64,000 nt of DNA, from positions 1-64,000 of the forward strand of contig NZ_PTIS01000002.1 of assembly GCF_002934235.1 (NCBI RefSeq), given 5' to 3'. The DNA is from Clostridium algidicarnis DSM 15099. GTDB lineage: Bacteria; Bacillota; Clostridia; Clostridiales; Clostridiaceae. The notes below the pieces were generated by a model that saw only the letters and a program-made list of their open reading frames with translations, was not told where the DNA came from and searched no databases. A program made the translations under genes and the position numbers. Positions 44,780-53,600 of the stretch are shown here, piece after piece; positions within the stretch are counted from its first letter, which is position 1; each line of letters starts with the position of its first letter.

Positions 44780-44814
44780 AGGGATCTTGAAAATATTCAA
44801 GGCCCCTTTTTTAT
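44778..44814 (+). terminator. Terminator of the UPF0158 gene
   Basis: AAAGGG and CCCTTT with CTTGAA and TTCAAG inside form a stem with a two-base interior mismatch, followed by a T-run. It overlaps the stop codon by two bases. Confidence 0.8.
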
Positions 44815-45121
44815 GGAGAAAGATTAGTTTTCAAATATATGAAAAGATGTAGACAAAGCAAATTTAATATATTATGATATAATTAATTAACAGATAAAAC
44901 CTTTAACACCACAACGTAGGCATAAGGTTGATATGAGCAAGAAATATAAATGTATGTATTTGTTTTAATGGAGTCATCATAATAAATAAATGACATATAT
45001 ATATTATATAGTGAAAAATGCTTCATGTATATGAAATATGGTAAGGCTCCACACTTATATTTTACCTCAAATTTAGAGCCGTGGTATAAGTAATACAAAT
45101 AGAGAAATGAGGTAAAAGATT
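44815..45121. other. Intergenic region before the hydroxyproline regulator
   Basis: About 300 bp with no supported gene. AACCTT near 44899 and AAGGTT near 44922 could pair. GGCTC near 45045 and GAGCC near 45076 could pair as well. These may be chance pairings; no known riboswitch pattern was recognised. Confidence 0.35.
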
Positions 45122-45682
45122 ATGATGGATGATGTAGGTAAAAAGATAAAGGAATTAAGAACTAAAAATAATTTAACCCTTAAAGATTTAAGTGTTAAAT
45201 CTGGAATGTCTATTGGGTTCTTGTCCCAATTAGAAAGAGGATTAACAACTATAGCTATTGATACCTTAAGTAATTTAGGAGAAGTTTTAGGTGTAGATTT
45301 ATCTTATTTTTTATCAAGTCCAAATCAAAGCAAAAAGCCAATAATTCGTAGTTATGAAAAAGAAGTATTCCAAATAAATAGCAACCAATTTATATATTAT
45401 AATTTAACTAATGACATAGAAAATAAGGAGCTTTTGCCAAGATATATAGAAATACTTCCTACTAATAGTAAGGAAGATGTTGAAACTTATAATCACGAAG
45501 GTGAAGAGTTTATATATGTTATAGAAGGTATACTAACATTAGTTATTAACCATGAGCAGTTTGAATTATTTCCAGGAGATAGTGCTCACTACAGTTCTAA
45601 AACCTTTCACAACTGGTCTAACCATACTAGTAAAACCGTTAAGCTTATAGCTGTTCACACCCCTAATATTCTCAAAAAGTAG
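45122..45682 (+). CDS. XRE-family regulator with cupin domain
   Basis: The 186-residue protein has an N-terminal HTH (about 8-62; LTLKDLSVKSGMSIGFLSQLERG) and a C-terminal cupin (about 110-180; HEGEEFIYVIEGILTLVI, LFPGDSAHYSSKTFHNWSN) that could bind a small ligand. Regulators of this class often sit beside amino-acid catabolism genes they control. It is followed by an inverted repeat and then the hydroxyproline dehydratase genes, so it probably senses hydroxyproline, proline or a related metabolite. Start could be ATG 45122 or 45125. Confidence 0.88.
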   Translation: MMDDVGKKIKELRTKNNLTLKDLSVKSGMSIGFLSQLERGLTTIAIDTLSNLGEVLGVDLSYFLSSPNQSKKPIIRSYEKEVFQINSNQFIYYNLTNDIENKELLPRYIEILPTNSKEDVETYNHEGEEFIYVIEGILTLVINHEQFELFPGDSAHYSSKTFHNWSNHTSKTVKLIAVHTPNILKK

Positions 45683-45735
45683 AGCCTGGTGCGACATTTA
45701 ATTAAATAATTAGTGGGGTTATACTAGGACTTATT

Positions 45736-45756
45736 CAATAACACAGGGAGTTATTG
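45736..45756. promoter_or_regulatory. Candidate operator ahead of the hydroxyproline operon
   Basis: CAATAAC (45736-45742) and GTTATTG (45750-45756) form a 7-bp inverted repeat with a 7-nt spacer, so centres are about one and a half turns apart. It lies between the XRE-cupin gene and the activase gene, the natural place for that regulator to bind. A dimeric HTH protein would suit this symmetry. Not proven. Confidence 0.45.
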
Positions 45757-45787
45757 TTACATATTTAACTTACGGGAGGTGATTTCA

Positions 45788-46690
45788 TTGACTTTAGCAA
45801 CTACAATAAATATCCAAAAGTTCTCCGTACACGATGGTCCGGGAATTCGTACCACAGTTTTCTTAAAAGGATGTCCTTTAAATTGTTGGTGGTGTCATAA
45901 TCCAGAAAGTCAAAATATAAAACATGAAATCCTGTTTTTTAAGGAGCGGTGTACTGGGTGTGGTGTATGTGTTAAAAGATGCCCTGAAAATGCTATTGAA
46001 ATCAAAGGTGGGTATCCAGTAACAGATAAACACAAATGCATACTTTGCGGAAAATGCTCAGACTTTTGTCCTACAAGTGCTAAAGAATACGTAGGAAAAG
46101 ATGTATCAGTTAAAGAAATTATGAAAGAAATTATAAAAGATCAAGTATTTTATGAAGAATCAGGAGGGGGAGTAACATTTTCAGGTGGAGAGCCCATGTT
46201 ATATAAAGATTTTTTAGATGAAGTATTAAAAGCTTGTAAAACTCGAGGGATTCATACAGCCGTAGATACAAGTGGTGAGGTATCCTTTGAAAGTTTTGAT
46301 AAAATAAAAGATAATGTAGATTTATTTTTATATGATATTAAAATGATGGATACTAAAAGACATAAAAAATACACAGGGGTTGGTAATGAATTAATTCTTG
46401 AAAATTTGAAAAGGTTATCAGACTCTGGTGCAAATATATTTGTAAGGATGCCTATTATTGCAGGAATTAATGATGATGATTTAAATATAGATGAGAGTGT
46501 TACTTATTTGTCAAAATTAAATATAATAGAAGTTAATTTATTACCATATCATAAAATGGGTATGGATAAATATAAAAGATTAGACATGAAATATAAGCTA
46601 TCTGGAATGGAAAAGCCATCTGATGCAAGGATGGAACAAATAAAAAATAAATTTATCAAGGCAGGGATTAAAGTAAAAATAGGAGGATAA
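45788..46690 (+). CDS. Glycyl-radical activating enzyme for hydroxyproline dehydratase
   Basis: A radical SAM activase of 300 residues. The SAM-cluster motif C29-x3-C33-x2-C36 (CPLNCWWC) is followed by a ferredoxin-like insert with two clusters (C55, C58, C61, C65 and C84, C87, C90, C94), then SGGEPMLY and DIKMMDTKRHKKYTG. It abstracts a hydrogen from a specific Gly of its partner, the downstream HypD, 5 nt away. TTG 45788 is preferred over GTG 45779, which overlaps the GGGAGGTGAT ribosome site. Confidence 0.92.
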   Translation: MTLATTINIQKFSVHDGPGIRTTVFLKGCPLNCWWCHNPESQNIKHEILFFKERCTGCGVCVKRCPENAIEIKGGYPVTDKHKCILCGKCSDFCPTSAKEYVGKDVSVKEIMKEIIKDQVFYEESGGGVTFSGGEPMLYKDFLDEVLKACKTRGIHTAVDTSGEVSFESFDKIKDNVDLFLYDIKMMDTKRHKKYTGVGNELILENLKRLSDSGANIFVRMPIIAGINDDDLNIDESVTYLSKLNIIEVNLLPYHKMGMDKYKRLDMKYKLSGMEKPSDARMEQIKNKFIKAGIKVKIGG

Positions 46691-46695
46691 TAATT

Positions 46696-49059
46696 ATGAT
46701 AACTGACAGAGTAGAAAGATTAAGAAAAGAGAGTTTAAATGCAGTTCCTCGTATTTCTATGGAAAGAGCACAGGTAGTAGATAGAGTATATAAACTTTAT
46801 GAAGGTAAGGTTTCTATACCAGTTCTTAGAGCTTTAGTGTTGAAAGAATTTATGTCTACAAAGAAACTTTGCATAAATAAAGGTGAATTAATAGTTGGGG
46901 AAAGAGGTGAAGAGCCAGCATCTACGCCTACTTATCCAGAATTGTGTTGTCATACCATTACTGACATGGAAATAATGAATAGGCGTGAAAATATATCCTT
47001 TAAGGTCAAAGATGAAGATATAAAGATTCAAAAAGATGTTATAATTCCTTTTTGGGAAAAGAGATCAATAAGACATAAGATATTAGAAAATATGACAGAA
47101 GAATGGAAAGCTTGTTATAAGGCAGGTATATTTACAGAGTTTATGGAACAAAGAGGTCCTGGACATACGGTTTGTGATGATAAGATATATAAAAAAGGAT
47201 TCTTAGATTTTAAAAAAGATATTGAAGAGTCCATAAAAAATCTTGATTTTAACGAGGATAATGAAGCTTTAGATAAAAAGAATCAGTTGGAAGCTATGGG
47301 TATAGCTTGCGATGCAATAATGATACTAGGTAAACGTTATTCTGAGTATGCAAAAGAACTTGCAGAAAAAGAAACTGATTTAGTAGCTAAGGAAGAGCTT
47401 CTTGAAATTTCTAAGGTGTGTAGTCATGTTCCAGCAAATGCTCCAAGAAACTTTAGAGAGGCACTTCAAATGTATTGGTTCGTTCATCTTTGTGTTATTT
47501 CTGAATTAAATCCATGGGATGCTTATAATCCAGGAAGATTAGATCAACATTTAAATCCTTTTTATGAAAGAGAAATTGAAGAGGGTACATTAACTCATGA
47601 TGAGGCAGAAGAACTATTACAATGCTTTTGGATTAAATTTAATAATCAGCCTGCACCACCAAAGGTTGGAATAACATTAAAAGAAAGTGCAACCTATACA
47701 GACTTTGCTAACATTAATGTAGGTGGAGTGAAGATTGATGGGTCAGATGGAATTAATGATGTAAGTTATATTCTATTAGATGTTATAGATGAAATGAAAC
47801 TTTTACAACCAAGTTCAAATGTTCAAATAAGTAAGAAGAGTCCACAAAAGTTTGTTAAAAGAGCTTGTGAGATTTCAAGAAAAGGATGGGGTCAACCATC
47901 TATGTTTAATACTGATGCTGTAATTCAAGAACTTATTAATGCAGGCAAATCTTTAGAAGATGCTAGATGTGGTGGAAATAGTGGATGTGTTGAAACCGGT
48001 GCCTTTGGTAAGGAAGCATATATTCTTACAGGATACTTTAATTTACCAAAGATATTAGAAATAACTTTTAATAATGGTATTGATGTTATGACTGGTGAAA
48101 AGTTAGGAATTGAAACAGGAAATGTTAATGAATTTAAAACTTATGATGAACTATTTGAAGCATACAAAAAACAACTTAAGCATTTTATTGATATTAAAGT
48201 AAGAGGTAATAGGGTTATTGAAAGAATATATGCAACTATGATGCCAGTACCATTTCTTTCAATTGTAACGTCTGATTGCATTTTCAATGGAAAAGACTAT
48301 AATGCAGGTGGTGCTAGATACAATGTTAGTTATATACAAGGTGTCGGCATAGGTACAATCACAGATGCTCTAACAGCTATAAAGTATCAAGTATTTGATA
48401 AAAAGAATATAACTATGGATGAATTGGCTGAAACATTAAAGGACAATTTTGAGGGCCATGAAGATGTGTTAAAACTTTTAAAAGACAGAACTCCTAAGTA
48501 CGGAAATGATGATGACTATGCAGACGACGTAATGAAGGAGATATTTGAAGCATTCTTTAAAGAAGTAGATGGTAGGAAAAATGGTAAGGGTGGAGTGTTT
48601 AAAATAAATATGCTCCCAACTACATGCCATGTTTATTTTGGATCGGTTATAGGAGCAACTCCAAATGGAAGAAAGGCTTATGTTCCACTTTCAGAAGGGA
48701 TTTCACCAGAAAAAGGGGCAGACTTAAAAGGTCCTACAGCAGTTATTAAATCAGCAGCTAAGATGGATCATCTAAAAACAGGTGGAACTTTGTTAAATCA
48801 AAAGTTTACACCATCCGTTGTAGAGGGAGAAAAGGGTCTTAATAATATGGCAGATTTAGTAAGGTCATATTTTAAATTAGATGGACACCATATTCAATTT
48901 AATGTAGTGAACAAAGAAGTACTAATAGAGGCACAAAAAAGCCCTGATGAATACAAAGATCTTATAGTACGAGTTGCAGGATATAGTGACTATTTCAATA
49001 ATCTTGATAAGGTATTACAAAATGAAATAATTGACAGAACTGAACAAACCTTTGCATAG
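46696..49059 (+). CDS. hypD: Trans-4-hydroxy-L-proline dehydratase (glycyl radical enzyme)
   Basis: HypD removes water from trans-4-hydroxy-L-proline to give pyrroline-5-carboxylate. The 787-residue length and motifs match: active-site Cys431 with base Glu433 in GGNSGCVETGAFG, the glycyl-radical Gly762 in VRVAGYSDYF, and Phe149 in the substrate pocket region. These positions are offset by exactly three from those I recall for C. difficile HypD (Cys434, Glu436, Gly765). The presence of proC directly downstream is the diagnostic context. The GRE could in principle be another dehydratase, but this context makes HypD by far the best call. Confidence 0.94.
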   Translation: MITDRVERLRKESLNAVPRISMERAQVVDRVYKLYEGKVSIPVLRALVLKEFMSTKKLCINKGELIVGERGEEPASTPTYPELCCHTITDMEIMNRRENISFKVKDEDIKIQKDVIIPFWEKRSIRHKILENMTEEWKACYKAGIFTEFMEQRGPGHTVCDDKIYKKGFLDFKKDIEESIKNLDFNEDNEALDKKNQLEAMGIACDAIMILGKRYSEYAKELAEKETDLVAKEELLEISKVCSHVPANAPRNFREALQMYWFVHLCVISELNPWDAYNPGRLDQHLNPFYEREIEEGTLTHDEAEELLQCFWIKFNNQPAPPKVGITLKESATYTDFANINVGGVKIDGSDGINDVSYILLDVIDEMKLLQPSSNVQISKKSPQKFVKRACEISRKGWGQPSMFNTDAVIQELINAGKSLEDARCGGNSGCVETGAFGKEAYILTGYFNLPKILEITFNNGIDVMTGEKLGIETGNVNEFKTYDELFEAYKKQLKHFIDIKVRGNRVIERIYATMMPVPFLSIVTSDCIFNGKDYNAGGARYNVSYIQGVGIGTITDALTAIKYQVFDKKNITMDELAETLKDNFEGHEDVLKLLKDRTPKYGNDDDYADDVMKEIFEAFFKEVDGRKNGKGGVFKINMLPTTCHVYFGSVIGATPNGRKAYVPLSEGISPEKGADLKGPTAVIKSAAKMDHLKTGGTLLNQKFTPSVVEGEKGLNNMADLVRSYFKLDGHHIQFNVVNKEVLIEAQKSPDEYKDLIVRVAGYSDYFNNLDKVLQNEIIDRTEQTFA

Positions 49060-49092
49060 TGTAGCTCTGTTAAAATATAAGGAGATGTATTT

Positions 49093-49905
49093 ATGAAAAA
49101 GACAATAGGATTTATAGGATGTGGAAATATGGGACTTGCTATGGTGGGAGGAATTATTAAAAGTAATATAGTTTCTTCAGATAGCATAATAGTTGGAGAT
49201 TTAAATGAGAAAAGTTTAAAAGCAGCTAAAGAAAAGTATAATATTAATATAACTACTGATAATAATGAGGTTGCTAAAATTTCAGATATATTAATATTAT
49301 CTGTAAAACCGAATTTATACAAGGTGATAATTAATCAAATAAAAGATGTAGTAAAAGAAGAGGTAATAATTGTAACTATTGCAGCGGGAAAAGATATTAA
49401 GGGCACAGAAGAAACATTTGGAAGAAAGTTAAAGGTAATTAGAGTAATGCCTAATACTCCAGCACTTGTTGGAGAAGGTATGTCTGCAATATGTCCTAAT
49501 GACATGGTAACTAAAGAAGAATTAGAGTATATGATTACTATATTTGAAAGCTTTGGGAAAGCAGAAATAGTTGGTGAGAAATTAATGGATGTGGTAACCG
49601 CTGTAAGTGGATCAGCGCCAGCTTATGTGTATATGTTTATAGAGGCCATGGCGGATGCTGCAGTATTAGATGGTATGCCAAGGAACCAAGCTTATAAGTT
49701 CGCAGCTCAAGCAGTATACGGGTCTGCAAAAATGGTATTAGAAACAGGGATGCATCCAGGAGCTTTAAAAGATATGGTTTGTTCTCCAGGTGGCACAACT
49801 ATAGAAGCTGTAGCAACTCTTGAAGAAAAGGGGCTAAGAACAGCAGTTATTTCAGCTATGAGAAACTGTACTAAAAAGTCTATTGAGATGTCTAATTTAA
49901 AATAA
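49093..49905 (+). CDS. proC: Pyrroline-5-carboxylate reductase
   Basis: The 270-residue enzyme reduces P5C to L-proline with NAD(P)H. The N-terminal Rossmann motif IGFIGCGNMGLAM is at 4-16, followed by SVKPNLY, RVMPNTPALVGEG and the signature PAYVYMFIEAMADAAV to MVCSPGGTTIEAVATLEE. It is 33 nt after hypD, so the operon converts hydroxyproline to proline, which clostridia can use as a Stickland acceptor. An AAGGAG ribosome site precedes the ATG. Confidence 0.95.
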   Translation: MKKTIGFIGCGNMGLAMVGGIIKSNIVSSDSIIVGDLNEKSLKAAKEKYNINITTDNNEVAKISDILILSVKPNLYKVIINQIKDVVKEEVIIVTIAAGKDIKGTEETFGRKLKVIRVMPNTPALVGEGMSAICPNDMVTKEELEYMITIFESFGKAEIVGEKLMDVVTAVSGSAPAYVYMFIEAMADAAVLDGMPRNQAYKFAAQAVYGSAKMVLETGMHPGALKDMVCSPGGTTIEAVATLEEKGLRTAVISAMRNCTKKSIEMSNLK

Positions 49906-49970
49906 GGTATGCATTTATGGAAATAATTAAGATGCCGTTAGAAGTTTAGAACCTTGTTTATATAACTTAA

Positions 49971-49996
49971 AAAAAACTCCTTTGGGAGTTTTTTTT
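49971..49996 (+). terminator. Terminator of the hypD-proC operon
   Basis: AAAAAACTCC, loop TTT, GGGAGTTTTTTTT: a short strong stem with a long T-run 65 nt after proC. Confidence 0.85.
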
Positions 49997-50164
49997 AGTC
50001 GTTAATATATTGTTAATATATAAAGAGTAAATAGAAGTTAGGCCTTATAGCAAAGAGCTAGATTGATTATATAAAAGTTAACAAGTTTTGAATAAACTAT
50101 TAAATATATTAAAATAGATATAGAAAATTAAATAAGACTAAATCAACTACGAATTTATAAGATT

Positions 50165-50345
50165 ATATAAGTTAAAAGGGAACCAGGTTAAAATCCTGGA
50201 CGGTACGGCCACTGTATTTGGCGAGCTACTTCAATGTTATTATAAAGTCACTGGAATTTATTTTTCTGGGAAGGCGGAAGTATGCTATGAACCATAAGTC
50301 AGGACATCTAACTAGTTGAAAGTGTAGTAGGGGCCTTCCGATTAA
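50165..50345 (+). promoter_or_regulatory. Cobalamin riboswitch
   Basis: The stretch has the ordered landmarks of the B12 aptamer: AAAGGGAACCAGG with AATCCTGGACGG, GGCCACTGT, then GGGAAGGCGGAAGTATGC, and the B12-box-like AAGTCAGGACATCT (50295-50310). GGAAGGC (about 50270-50276) pairs with GCCTTCC (about 50332-50338) as a closing helix. A terminator-like hairpin follows about 90 nt later. It governs the surface protein at 50648, so that gene should be shut down when adenosyl- or related cobalamin is plentiful. Confidence 0.93.
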
Positions 50346-50433
50346 AGGTTTAACACAAGATATTAAGATTTCTATATAAGTTTACTATTATACTATAAGT
50401 ATATTTATATAGGGTTTGTATATATTAGTTAAA

Positions 50434-50462
50434 TCTTAGCCTTTAAAGCTAAGGTTTTTTAT
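50434..50462 (+). terminator. First leader terminator after the cobalamin aptamer
   Basis: CTTAGC (50435-50440) pairs with GCTAAG (50448-50453) and a run of six T follows. Spaced about 90 nt from the aptamer, it is a plausible expression platform that stops transcription when B12 is bound. The antiterminator partner was not worked out. Confidence 0.7.
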
Positions 50463-50480
50463 TATTATAGAATAATTTTA

Positions 50481-50530
50481 ATGCACCTATTCACAGTGAA
50501 AAGCTAAGTGATAGGTGCATTTTGCTTTTA
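50481..50530 (+). terminator. Second leader hairpin, tandem terminator candidate
   Basis: ATGCACCTATTCAC (50481-50494) pairs with GTGATAGGTGCAT (50509-50521) with one bulged T, followed by TTTTGCTTTTA. Two hairpins with T-runs in one leader would give tight shut-off; alternatively this one ends an upstream leader RNA and a second promoter lies before 50648. Confidence 0.65.
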
Positions 50531-50647
50531 ACTAGGACCTTTTATATAAATAACATAAATTTAGGTAAATGAGTTTATCTGATAAGGAGGTATTAAAAAC
50601 TGAAATTAAAAAATCGTTTTAATCTTAAACAAAGAAAGGGTGTTAGT

Positions 50648-53600
50648 ATGAAAAGAAATAAATTCCAATCTTTAAGTATCGTTTTAATTTTTTCTATACT
50701 TTTAAATATCATATCATATGTTCCGGTTAAAGCTTTGGCAGAAGGCAAGGAAGATTTAATAGAAGAAGCTATAGAAACAACAAAAGGTAATATAAAGTCA
50801 CTTTCAAAGTATGAAGATAATGATACATTAGCCTTAAATTTATTAGGGGAAAATATAGATTCAAATAAAATAAATATTTATGAATATAAGAGCCTTAAAA
50901 CTTATCCAAAGAATATTATAAATTTAGTTGCAGCAGGTAAGAATCCTGAAGATTATGAAGGTAAAAATTATGTAAAAGAAGTCTTAGATGGACAAACAGA
51001 AAGTGGACTTTTTGTAGTAGGTAATGAGCAGGAAGATTCATATCCTGAAAATATGGCAAATGCCATTATTGCAATGGACATGACTAAGGCTGAATATAAT
51101 AAAGTATCAGCAGTTAAGTTATTAATGAGCTTTGCAAAAGAATCTGAAGAAGGTAAGAGTTTTGATGACAATGTTGTAAAAACATCTCTTGCAATAATTG
51201 CTTTATCTTCACATAAAGATGTAGAAGGTGTTAATGCGTTAATTGAAGAGTTAAAGGAATATTTAAAAAATGAACAGCTTTATGATGGTAGTTTTTCAAT
51301 TAATTCCTTGGCTGATGATGATTCGGATTCGGAAGGAAATGCAGTAGCTACAGCTATGGTAATACAAGCGCTTGTAGCTTTAGGAGAAAATCCGTTATCT
51401 AATGGATGGGTTAAAGATGGTATAAATCTTTTAACAGCTCTATTATCTTTTAAAGAAGAAGACAAATTTATATTTAATAGTAGTTATATAAGAATTTCAG
51501 AGAATGAAGCTACATCTATTTCAATATTAGCTTTAAAGAGTATGGAAACGGGCAAGTCAGCATATAAGACAGTAAAGCAAGAACAAAAAGAAGCGAATTC
51601 TATAGAGATAGTAGCAGCTAATACTTCTATTAAAGAAGGTAAAACTCTATCTTTAGAAACAAAGATTTTAGATAAAGATAAAGATATAGTACAAGGTAAT
51701 GAAATTATATGGACTATAGATGATGAAAATATTGCATCCATAGACGAAAAAGGTATATTAAAAGCTAAAATTCACGGAACAACTAATGTTCATGCTTCGA
51801 TAAAAGGGAATGAAGATATAAGTAGTGATATAAGTATAAGTGTGTATTCTCCTGTAGCAAAATCTATAGAAATATTAAATACTGAAGAATCTATAGAAAT
51901 TGGAGATAGCATACCTTTAAAATCTATGGTAAAAGACCAGGATGGCGAAGATATTAAAAATGTAAATTTGATTTGGAGTTTGGATAATAAAAAGCTAGCT
52001 TCAATTGATAACGATGGATTTTTAAAAGCACGCAAAGAAGGTATTATAACAGTATTTGCACAACTAGATAATGATGAAAATATAAAGATAGCAAAAAGCT
52101 TTAATATTAAAAAGCCTAGTTCATTAGAAGACATAAGTGTGGAAGATAAGGCAAAAATAAAAAATGAAATTGAAAATTTAAAGAAGTTTTATGAAATGGA
52201 AACTGTAGAATCTATGGTTCCAATTGCCTTAAGTAAGGTTAATGCAGATCAAAAGATACTAGACAAGGTTTATATAAAAAGAGGGGAATCCTCTTTGATA
52301 TACGCTCAAAATATATTGGCATTGGTTGGTTCAGGGAAAGATCCTAAAGATTATAAAGAGAAAGATTATATAAAATCGCTAGTTAAATCCCAAAGAAAAG
52401 AAGTTGGAAAGTTTCAAGGCCAATTCATAATGAATGAAGAATTAGATATTGATGCGCCTGCTATACTAGCATATTCTATAATAGCTTTAGAAACTGCAAA
52501 AGCTGATTATGATAAAGAACTTGCTATTAATGCATTAATAGATTTAATACTTAATAATAAAAATACAAGTAATACCTATAGCAATATAGAGTCTAATGGT
52601 ATGGCCCTTATAGCATTAGCTTCTCACCCTGAAATTAAAGGGGTTGATAATGCTATAAGCACAATTATTACTACAATGAAAGCTTCGCAAAAACCTGACG
52701 GAACCTTTGAATCAGGTAATAAATCAAGGGCTTTAGCTATAGTAATTCAGGGCTTAGTTGCGAATAATATAAATCCTCTTTCTAAGGAATGGATTAAAGA
52801 TAAAAGTATGCTGGATGCACTTTTGAAATTTAAGGCAGCACCAAGAGGTAATAATAAATATGGTGGCTTTGCAAAGTTTGAAGGTGGAGCATATGAAATG
52901 GTAGCTACGTCACATGTAATTGGGGCATTAGTTGACCTATATTATGGAGAATCAATATTTGAAATAAAAAATGATTCTATGAGTGAAATAAAAGAACCAG
53001 CAGTTATATCAGTTGAAGGCGTAAAAGAAGGAAAGATATATACAGAAACTATAAATATAGATATATCAACAGATGAAGGAACCTGGAAGTCTACATTAAA
53101 TGGAAAAGATTTCTTGGGTGGCGATATAAGTAAGGCAGGGAAATATACGCTGAAAGTTGTAGCAGAACTAGAAGGTGTTAAATCAGAAAAAGAAGTTAGT
53201 TTTATAGTAGACATGCCTCCTTATGAAAAGATAAGGGTAAGAGTTGAAGGTAACAAAGAGACTTTATTTAATAATATTGTAGAGTCAAGCATTTCCCAAA
53301 GTAATGTTCTTGAAGTGTTAATGAAGGCTGTAGGCAAAGAAAATGTTAATGGAACCGGAAATGGAGAAGGGTACATAGTAACTGGAATACTCGGAGAAAA
53401 TCAAAGTGAGAATCTTGGGTGGAGTTATTATGTAAAAAGAGGCTTAGATATTAGACAACCTATGATAGGAGCAAGTGGTTTTACTAATATAAAAGATGCA
53501 CAAGGCAAATTTAATTATGATGAGATTGTATTCTATATGACTCATTATGAATTTGACGAAGAGTTTAAACTATATACAGATATACCAGTAGTATCAGTGA

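Noticed and set aside
45045-45100. Possible pseudoknot upstream of the XRE-cupin gene
   Set aside because: Only short five-base pairings; likely to occur by chance in this composition.
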